This document shows, in pieces, positions 8,618 through 13,265 of a stretch of 13,265 bases of DNA (within the stretch, counting starts at the first letter, position 1; each line of letters starts with the position of its first letter). Source of the stretch: Bacteroidales bacterium (GTDB lineage: Bacteria > Bacteroidota > Bacteroidia > Bacteroidales > UBA3824); assembly GCA_016287995.1 (NCBI GenBank), contig JAEEXW010000035.1:1-13265 (forward strand). Reading direction: 5' to 3'. The translations under genes were made by a program, and so were the position numbers. Below the pieces are notes generated by a model that was not told the origin of the DNA, ran no database searches, and was given only the letters and a program-made list of their open reading frames with translations.

Positions 8618-10192
8618 TTACAGCGATTTTACCGCATCTTCAAAACCGTCTTTGTCCAAAGCCTTGGAGCGGATTTTGGAACGATAGGTGTAAATAGTCG
8701 TTATCGAGGAGCGAAGAATTGAAGCTATTTGTTTGTTGTCAGAAAAACCAAGCCTTAAAAGCGCAAGTATTCTTAATTCCGTCGTTAAAGTTTTATCTTT
8801 AACAACAAACTGAAATTCCGGTTTTAAAAATCCGTTAACCTTCGTGCCGAAATCCGGAAAAAGATTCAAAAATGCTTCGTCAAAATTATCGTAAAAAAGT
8901 TTGGTGTTTTCGGTAATGAAATCCTCGTTTTTGATTTCAGCATAAAGTTCAGCCATCTTTTTTTCGCGGGCCAACTTATTGACAATTTTATGTTTTTGAT
9001 AGGCATTTTCAATAATCATGGAACAAACTTCCATAAAACGACCAATATATTCGTCCTTGATTTTGTTGTATTCTTTGAGTGAATTATTGGCAACTTTCAA
9101 CTGCATTAATGTAGAATCAAGTTCGTTGTTAATAACAGTAATTTTGTGATTAGCAATGATATAACGTTTGTTTTTGCTAATAAGTTTTATCGTTAAAAAT
9201 ACAAGTACAAATGCCACTACCGAGATTATTACAAGAAACAACAATGTTCTGTTGTGAACATTTTTTTTCTCATTAGAATACGAAGTAATAATCTTGTCGT
9301 GAATTTTGGCAATCTGAACGTTACGAAGTTTTGAACCGTAAAAATTAGCACACTGCGAACAAATCATCAAATATTTGAAAGCACGTTGATAATCACCTTT
9401 GTCGAAAAGTATTTCGGCAAGACGGCGCAAACTGTTGTTTTCGATGATAGCGTTTTCGAGGTCGTTTTCGGCAGATAATAAATAATACTTTTCGGCTGTT
9501 TCCATTTGTCCAAGACACAAATAATAATACGCCAAAGTGCCTGTTATAATCGAATAAGTACGACTATTGGGTTTATTGTTATTAAGATAATTCTCAAGCG
9601 TATTGATTGCCGATACAAAGTCTTTTTCCTCTGCTGAAAGCACCGCTTTAGAAAACGTATATTCGTAACTATCAGGATTGGAATACTCTATTATTTTTTT
9701 GTGATAATAAATGGAACTATCCCTCATCTGCAAAAAAAATTCCGACTCTTCCGTAAATTCCGAACGGTACAAAAACAAATCGGCTTGATTGGCAAAATAT
9801 GCGGTTTTGAGATTGTTTTTAACGGAATCAGGATTGATTTTTCCCAAGACCGCAACAGCCTCCTGAAAATGTCCCGCAACCGAAAGTATGTGAGCATATT
9901 TCAAAAGACAATCGTAAATTTTTTCTTTGTCGTTCAAACTATTCGCTATGCGTAGGCTTTCGGTAACGTATTTGTATGCGGAATCGTATTTAAACGACAT
10001 ATATTCAGAAAAAAGTCTGTTGTAAAGTCCGTAACTTCTATCTCCCTCCAAAAGTACAGCAATCCGTTTTTGTTTGTCGGTGATAACTTTATCGAAATTG
10101 TCGGTTATGTGGTCAAGTTTTTCGTAGTCCTGAGCTTCAACACGGAAAACGAAAAAAAACAATGCCGTCAAAAGGAATAATTTTTTGTTCAT
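8618..10192 (-). CDS. susR: SusR-like transmembrane transcriptional regulator (DUF6377/TPR, LuxR-type HTH)
   Basis: 524 residues from the ATG at 10192. A TTG two codons earlier keeps the frame open, but the ATG puts a clean signal sequence (MNKKLFLLTALFFF) at the start. Residues ~20-305 form a periplasmic region of helical TPR-like repeats, followed by one membrane segment at ~316-337 (LLFLVIISVVAFVLVFLTI), a coiled-coil-like stretch (~345-380), and a C-terminal LuxR-type HTH at ~470-513 (TELRILALLRLGFSDNKQIASIL then TTIYTYRSKIRSKA). This is the architecture of Bacteroides SusR: a one-component sensor reading maltose or its oligomers in the periplasm and activating sus genes through its own cytoplasmic HTH. 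It lies 168 bp upstream of susC, and a conserved element stands before both susC and the amylase, its probable targets. No histidine-kinase or receiver domain is seen, so it is not a hybrid two-component system. The ligand and exact SusR orthology are inferred. Confidence 0.85.
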   Translation of the reverse strand: MNKKLFLLTALFFFVFRVEAQDYEKLDHITDNFDKVITDKQKRIAVLLEGDRSYGLYNRLFSEYMSFKYDSAYKYVTESLRIANSLNDKEKIYDCLLKYAHILSVAGHFQEAVAVLGKINPDSVKNNLKTAYFANQADLFLYRSEFTEESEFFLQMRDSSIYYHKKIIEYSNPDSYEYTFSKAVLSAEEKDFVSAINTLENYLNNNKPNSRTYSIITGTLAYYYLCLGQMETAEKYYLLSAENDLENAIIENNSLRRLAEILFDKGDYQRAFKYLMICSQCANFYGSKLRNVQIAKIHDKIITSYSNEKKNVHNRTLLFLVIISVVAFVLVFLTIKLISKNKRYIIANHKITVINNELDSTLMQLKVANNSLKEYNKIKDEYIGRFMEVCSMIIENAYQKHKIVNKLAREKKMAELYAEIKNEDFITENTKLFYDNFDEAFLNLFPDFGTKVNGFLKPEFQFVVKDKTLTTELRILALLRLGFSDNKQIASILRSSITTIYTYRSKIRSKALDKDGFEDAVKSL

Positions 10193-10222
10193 AGGCAATC
10201 ACCAATAAAAATCTGTTAGGGA

Positions 10223-10230
10223 CAAATATA
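10223..10230 (-). promoter_or_regulatory. Predicted -7 box of the susR-like gene
   Basis: TATATTTG on the minus strand matches TAnnTTTG fully and lies 30 bp before the ATG at 10192. No TTG is found at the 20-bp spacing; the upstream DNA is almost pure A/T. It also lies just after the amylase terminator, which supports a separate susR transcript. Confidence 0.5.
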
Positions 10231-10262
10231 AAATTAATTATTGAAAAATAAAAAAAAATCAA

Positions 10263-10297
10263 CAAAAAAGGCGGAGTTTTTTTCTCTACCCCGCCTC
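10263..10297 (-). terminator. Rho-independent terminator of the amylase gene
   Basis: On the minus strand AGGCGG (10291-10296) pairs with CCGCCT (10269-10274) and is followed by a run of six T (10264-10269). A GAG/CTC pair inside the loop may extend the fold. It lies 37 bp past the amylase stop and separates that gene from the regulator downstream. Confidence 0.8.
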
Positions 10298-10333
10298 ACA
10301 AAAAATGAACTGCAAATGTTTAAATTTAAATAC

Positions 10334-11776
10334 TTATTTAGATAAAACCATAAACCCCTTTTTCGAGATGGTAAAAGACTGTGTTTCCAAGACCTTTTCC
10401 GATACTTTTTCGATACTTTCGCCGCCGGTGTATTTTGATGTGTAAACACCTGAGGTTAAATCAGATACAGAAACTGTAGCATCAGAAGTTCCAAGATTAA
10501 TAACCGTGACAACAGCATTTTTGCCGCTGCCGCGTGTGTAAGCAAAAACTTGTGAATTATCAGTTTTATTCACAACAATTGTAGCATCCTCGGCAAGTGC
10601 ATTGGTGGAATGTTTGAGCTGTGCAAGATTTTTTATAATATTATACATTTTTTCATCGCGGTCGTTCCATTTGATTTTTGTGTCGTTGAAATAATCAAGA
10701 ATTTGTTTGCCACCGATTTCCTGACCGTTATAAAGCAAAGGCATACCCTTGAAAGTGAAAATCAACGCCGTAAAAGGATAAACATTTTCGCCGTAAATAT
10801 CCGAAATCAAATGTCCGCCGTCGTTGTAGTTTTGATCGTGATTGGTGAGATAAATCATACGAATTATGGGTTTTATTTTTTCGGTAGCATCAAGCATTTT
10901 TTCGCAAACCTTTTGAAGCGAGGTTCCGCTGATACCTTTACCAACAGTTTTGTAGAGACCGCCTTCTTGGAATCCCCACGCATAATCATATTCAAAACCC
11001 GTTGAAACAAGTCCGCTATTGTTGGCATCGGTTAAATCACCCTCGGCAAGGAAAGTAATCGTTTTGCCTGATTTATAGTTTTTAACTTCGGGAATAGCCT
11101 TAGCCCAATAACTTGCGGGAATTTCCGGTGAACTTACATAATCGCATCTGTAACCGTCAATGTCGGCCTCATCGATCCAAAATTTCAAGCAATTTGTCAT
11201 AGCCTCAGCGAGTTCGGGATTAGAATAATTAAGCTGGAAAACGTCGCCATAATTATTGGGATGAACCATTTCGCCATTTTTCTTCTTGTAGTAATCGGGA
11301 TTTGATGTAACCCATTTTGCATCAGTTGCGGTATGATTGGGCACCCAATCGAGCCAAACTTCCATACCGAGAGTGTGCGCTTTGGAAACGAAATCTTTCA
11401 AATCGGAGATTTTTCCGTATTTAGGATTAACATCCTTAAAATCCGTTGCTGCATACGGACTATTGATACCGCCGCCTCTGGGATAAATAGGCATAAGCCA
11501 AACAATGTCTACACCAAGGTCTTTCAAATCTTGGAGTTTTTCGCCCGCCGCCTTAAAAGTGCCTTCCGTGGTAAACGAACCCGTATTAAGTTCGTAAATT
11601 ACACGATTTTTACCCTTTGCGATAGGAAATTCATCGCCTTCTTGAATAGTTTCCTCAATTGCGGGTGTGTCGTTTTTTACATCAGAAGAAACGGTGCTAT
11701 CGTTCTCGTTGTCTTTGTTGCAGCCGCATGATGAAAACAAAAATGCGGCGGTAATTACGGATAATAATTTTTTCAT
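10334..11776 (-). CDS. GH13 alpha-amylase lipoprotein (SusG-like, without a CBM58 insert)
   Basis: 480 residues. Retaining endo-alpha-1,4-glucan hydrolase that should cut starch into malto-oligosaccharides for SusC. The signal peptide has lipobox FSSC (Cys17), then an Asn/Asp/Glu-rich tail (19-50), consistent with a surface-anchored enzyme. The (beta/alpha)8 barrel runs ~57-385 with the GH13 regions intact: region I DWVPNHT (143-149), region II DGYRCD with nucleophile D212, region III FLAEGD with acid/base E245, region IV TNHDQN with D314. An all-beta domain C follows (~395-480). B. thetaiotaomicron SusG is about 690 residues because of an inserted CBM58; here no such insert is visible, so starch binding is probably left to SusD and the SusE-like protein. 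The gene is monocistronic: own promoter, own terminator, 141 bp from the next gene. Exact product pattern (amylase, neopullulanase or other) cannot be told from sequence alone. Confidence 0.93.
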   Translation of the reverse strand: MKKLLSVITAAFLFSSCGCNKDNENDSTVSSDVKNDTPAIEETIQEGDEFPIAKGKNRVIYELNTGSFTTEGTFKAAGEKLQDLKDLGVDIVWLMPIYPRGGGINSPYAATDFKDVNPKYGKISDLKDFVSKAHTLGMEVWLDWVPNHTATDAKWVTSNPDYYKKKNGEMVHPNNYGDVFQLNYSNPELAEAMTNCLKFWIDEADIDGYRCDYVSSPEIPASYWAKAIPEVKNYKSGKTITFLAEGDLTDANNSGLVSTGFEYDYAWGFQEGGLYKTVGKGISGTSLQKVCEKMLDATEKIKPIIRMIYLTNHDQNYNDGGHLISDIYGENVYPFTALIFTFKGMPLLYNGQEIGGKQILDYFNDTKIKWNDRDEKMYNIIKNLAQLKHSTNALAEDATIVVNKTDNSQVFAYTRGSGKNAVVTVINLGTSDATVSVSDLTSGVYTSKYTGGESIEKVSEKVLETQSFTISKKGFMVLSK

Positions 11777-11814
11777 AACTGTAAAGTTTTTTGTTGGTGA
11801 TTAAAAATTTTTCA

Positions 11815-11845
11815 CAAAACTATCCTTAAAAACCGCCGCAACCAA
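11815..11845 (-). promoter_or_regulatory. Predicted amylase promoter
   Basis: On the minus strand TTG (11843-11845) and TAGTTTTG (11815-11822) are exactly 20 bp apart. The -7 box is a full match to TAnnTTTG. The expected leader is about 32 nt. The -33 lies at the near end of the element shared with susC. Confidence 0.72.
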
Positions 11846-11876
11846 GCGCATCTAAATAAAATCAAACTGCATCAAA
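11841..11876 (-). promoter_or_regulatory. Candidate SusR-type operator upstream of the amylase
   Basis: Bases 11841-11866 match 8510-8535 at 21 of 26 positions. On the plus strand ATCTAA at 11850 and ATCAAA at 11861 and 11871 are spaced 11 and 10 bp; GCATC also recurs 21 bp apart (11848 and 11869). Helically phased direct repeats just upstream of, and touching, the -33 are typical of an activator site. An inverted pair, AGCGCAT (11845-11851) and ATGCGCT (11883-11889), overlaps it and is specific to this copy. Confidence 0.65.
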
Positions 11877-11961
11877 CCGTTAATGCGCTGAAAATCAAAA
11901 TTATAAGCACAAAATATATTAAGAAAAATCAAAACGTTTTTTTGCTAAAAATTACTGATTG
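11877..11961. other. AT-rich spacer between the amylase control region and the transposase relic
   Basis: No gene, hairpin or promoter pair is evident. Two further ATCAAA words occur at 11894 and 11928 but without helical phasing, so they may be chance. Together with the relic and the REP-like palindrome it forms the only long stretch without an intact gene (11777-12351). Confidence 0.5.
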
Positions 11962-12171
11962 CTAACAGCTTCAAATGCAAAAGCATTGTTTCAAGATTTT
12001 TTTCATGGAATGAAAGATGCTTTTTTGCAATTATATCTCAACGAATTTTGTTACAAATTCAACCGAATGTATTTCGGAGATAAAATATTCGACAGATTAA
12101 TGATTGCCGCTGTTGCATATAAACCTGATTTTGAGCATAAAATATACAACAAAAAAATGAGATTATGTTAA
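11962..12171 (+). pseudogene. 3' relic of an IS1595/ISXO2-type transposase
   Basis: The frame codes ~69 residues that look like the extreme C-terminus of ISXO2-like (IS1595 family) transposases: SNAK near the start, then LQLYLNEFCYKFNR and FGDKIFDRLMIAAV, and a natural TAA. The frame is closed by TGA at 11956-11958, and the ~230 upstream residues with the catalytic core are absent; DNA upstream is the amylase control region. No ATG fits and no terminal inverted repeat is recognised. It is a dead remnant that marks an old insertion and deletion next to the starch locus. The family call is by motif memory. Confidence 0.72.
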
Positions 12172-12204
12172 TTGCGGATAATCATTAAACTTTTTAATTA
12201 TTCC

Positions 12205-12280
12205 GAGCCGCAAACATTGCGGCTCTACGTGCCGGTCTCCATAACGCACCTCGTATGTAGAGCCGCAATGCTTGCGGCTC
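12205..12280. repeat. Nested REP-like palindrome
   Basis: Two 24-base arms (12205-12228 and 12257-12280) are inverted copies differing at one position, around a 28-base centre. Each arm is itself a hairpin: GAGCCGCAA and TTGCGGCTC face each other with a 3-base loop. It can form either one long hairpin or two small ones. No T run follows on either strand, so it is more like a REP or MITE-type interspersed repeat than a plain terminator, though it could shield the 3' end of the DUF2442 transcript. Confidence 0.85.
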
Positions 12281-12351
12281 GAACCCATATAAATTTTATT
12301 CGCTGCCAACGAACAAAAGAATGTCAATTTTTAAATTTTGGACGGAAAAAA

Positions 12352-12600
12352 TTATATCTCTTCGCCGTATTCATAAATCGTATCGCTTGGAAGGTCAACA
12401 AGTTCGTTCCAATATACGACAGTGCGGCTGCTGTCAAGCGAGGCTTGAAAAAACAGTCCGTTTATTTCAGCCAACATAGAATAATTCGGCAACTTCGCAA
12501 TGTCATCAGAAAGGTCGTATTTAACTTTGCGCCCGTCGTCAAATTCAGCATACAACTTGTAACCGTTTTGAGGTTCTATATATTTGATTCTCGGTATCAT
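12352..12600 (-). CDS. DUF2442 domain protein (second copy)
   Basis: 82 residues from the ATG at 12600 (MIPRIKYIEPQNGYKLYAEF). A longer frame from a TTG at 12672 would translate the repeated promoter DNA, so it is rejected. DUF2442 pattern seen: an early beta strand, GYKLYAEFDDG, then D, L, F and LDSSRTVVYW. DUF2442 proteins are small, function unproven, often encoded next to DUF4160 and proposed as antitoxin or partner. This copy is related to the one at 12676-12933 (shared G.KL...F.DG and TV.W) but is transcribed from its own copy of the promoter repeat, 42 bp upstream. No recognisable terminator follows; the REP-like palindrome lies ~70 bp downstream. Confidence 0.82.
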   Translation of the reverse strand: MIPRIKYIEPQNGYKLYAEFDDGRKVKYDLSDDIAKLPNYSMLAEINGLFFQASLDSSRTVVYWNELVDLPSDTIYEYGEEI

Positions 12601-12621
12601 AGCGGAGGAAGTTTTTCTGCA

Positions 12622-12675
12622 TATTTTTTTAAAGTTTTCTGCAAAACTACAAAGTTTTTTCAAAAACGACAAAAA
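12622..12675 (-). promoter_or_regulatory. Promoter repeat, copy 1, before the distal DUF2442 gene
   Basis: 54 bases match 13198-13251 at all but one position; 44 (12632-12675) are perfect. Within it, on the minus strand, TTG (12670-12672), 20 bp, and TAGTTTTG (12642-12649) make a full Bacteroidetes promoter. The repeat ends exactly at the stop codon of the upstream DUF2442 gene. Confidence 0.8.
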
Positions 12676-12933
12676 TTATGCTGCAATGCCTTCTGAAAAC
12701 AGATATTCAGGGGCAATGTCGATTTGTCCGTCAAGCCATGTTACTGTCCAACCGTCAAGCGAGAAATTTTCAAAAACAGATTCGTTTTTAAGCGGTTCAA
12801 AAATTTTGTAACGCTCAATCAACGGTGTACAATCAAATATCTTTACACTGCCATCATTAAAAGTCAGTTCCAGTTTGTGTCCGGCTGCTGTTTTGGCAGA
12901 AGTAACCCAAATAAGTGAATTTTCTATTTTCAT
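12676..12933 (-). CDS. DUF2442 domain protein paired with DUF4160
   Basis: 85 residues. Core DUF2442 features: strand SLIWVTSAKT, then GHKLELTFNDGSVKIFDCTPLI, and FSLDGWTVTWLDGQIDIAPEYLF near the end. No signal peptide or membrane segment, so cytosolic. It starts only 2 bp after the DUF4160 stop, a tight pair and surely one mRNA. The DUF4160-DUF2442 pairing recurs in many bacteria and has been proposed as a toxin-antitoxin-like module; activity is not shown by the sequence. The Met with MKIENSLIW is the only sensible start. Confidence 0.88.
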   Translation of the reverse strand: MKIENSLIWVTSAKTAAGHKLELTFNDGSVKIFDCTPLIERYKIFEPLKNESVFENFSLDGWTVTWLDGQIDIAPEYLFSEGIAA

Positions 12934-12935
12934 GG

Positions 12936-13193
12936 TTAGTCCAAGGGATTAATAGTTATTAACGTTTCGCCGTTTTCCATTCTGCGCCAATTTTCCATAA
13001 GTTCGTCTTGATGTAAATCCAACCATTCATAAACGAAATTCAATGCACGGCGCGGCATTTCACCAATGATTTTCCCTGATTTAATGTCAATAGTCGCACG
13101 ATATTCATTGTATTTTACATGAAAGTGCGGCGGATTATGGTCAGGAAGATACATTGTTATAATGATTCCATAAAAACGACTGATTTCCGGCAT
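12936..13193 (-). CDS. DUF4160 domain protein
   Basis: 85 residues and full length for the family. Hallmarks: PEISRFYGIIITMY at the start, then DHNPPHFHVKYNEYRA with its conserved PPHFHV core, GEMPRRALNFVYEWLDLHQDEL, and an NW followed by INPL at the end. The His pair in PPHFHV is the most conserved part and may be an active or metal site (inference). Function is unproven; genes of this family are usually beside DUF2442, as here, and the pair is suspected to be a toxin-antitoxin-like system. It is the first gene of the pair, with a complete promoter 25 bp upstream. Confidence 0.9.
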   Translation of the reverse strand: MPEISRFYGIIITMYLPDHNPPHFHVKYNEYRATIDIKSGKIIGEMPRRALNFVYEWLDLHQDELMENWRRMENGETLITINPLD

Positions 13194-13197
13194 AATT

Positions 13198-13251
13198 TAT
13201 TTTTTTTAAGTTTTCTGCAAAACTACAAAGTTTTTTCAAAAACGACAAAAA
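13198..13251 (-). promoter_or_regulatory. Promoter repeat, copy 2, before the DUF4160 gene
   Basis: Second copy of the repeat at 12622-12675. On the minus strand TTG (13246-13248), 20 bp and TAGTTTTG (13218-13225) form the promoter, 25 bp from the DUF4160 start. GTTTT-CTGC-AAAAC, a small dyad, overlaps the -7 box in both copies and could be an operator for autoregulation. Confidence 0.8.
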
Positions 13252-13265
13252 AAATCGTTTATCCA

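Noticed and set aside
8618..10198. A TTG start two codons before the regulator's ATG
   Set aside because: The ATG at 10192 gives a normal signal sequence and needs no rare start codon.
11959..12171. The 70-codon plus-strand frame as an intact small gene
   Set aside because: It has only a TTG start directly after an in-frame stop and matches the tail end of a longer transposase family, so it is treated as a relic.
12205..12280. The long palindrome as an integron attC site or a rho-independent terminator
   Set aside because: No integrase or core-site pattern is seen and no T run follows on either strand. The nested symmetry fits a REP-like repeat better.
12352..12672. A 106-residue version of the distal DUF2442 protein
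   Set aside because: Its first 24 codons start at a TTG and read through the promoter repeat. The ATG at 12600 begins exactly where DUF2442 homology begins.
12172..12696. A 174-codon plus-strand frame over the palindrome and the DUF2442 gene
   Set aside because: It runs through a REP-like repeat and antisense to a conserved gene; no domain is visible.

Overview
The window looks like a piece of a Bacteroidota chromosome, most likely of the order Bacteroidales. It carries a SusC/SusD pair, lipoproteins with acidic residues after the lipid-anchored cysteine, AT-rich intergenic DNA, and several promoters of the Bacteroidetes type (TTG, then TAnnTTTG after a 20-bp spacer). No RNA gene and no CRISPR array was found.

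Layout: (1) 2-2110, plus strand: the 3' three quarters of a uvrA gene, apparently the UvrA-paralogue type, ending at a bidirectional terminator. (2) 2196-11776, minus strand: a compact starch-utilisation locus. In transcription order it holds a GH13 alpha-amylase lipoprotein with its own promoter and terminator, a SusR-like membrane-spanning regulator, and susC, susD and a susE-like starch-binding lipoprotein. (3) 11777-12351: a gene-poor stretch with the amylase control region, the 3' relic of an IS1595/ISXO2-type transposase and a nested REP-like palindrome. (4) 12352-13193, minus strand: three small genes, DUF4160-DUF2442 in tandem and a second DUF2442 gene. The two transcription units are each preceded by the same duplicated promoter segment.

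How the genes would work together: the surface amylase cuts starch outside the cell. SusD and the SusE-like protein, which has three predicted starch-binding modules, hold starch and malto-oligosaccharides at the surface. SusC imports the oligosaccharides through the outer membrane using TonB energy. The SusR-like protein has a periplasmic TPR-rich sensor and a cytoplasmic LuxR-type helix-turn-helix, and probably switches on both the amylase and susC on sensing maltose or its oligomers. Compared with the Bacteroides thetaiotaomicron sus locus, no susA, susB or susF is seen here, and the amylase lies upstream of the regulator rather than at the end of the operon.

The most interesting signal is a 26-bp element (21 of 26 bases identical) in front of both the amylase and susC. 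In both places it ends in the -33 TTG, is followed by exactly 20 bp and then a -7 box, and carries ATCAAA-like repeats (plus strand) one helical turn apart. It is a strong candidate for the operator of the regulator encoded between the two promoters. Second is the 54-bp promoter duplication (53 of 54 identical) in the DUF4160/DUF2442 cluster.
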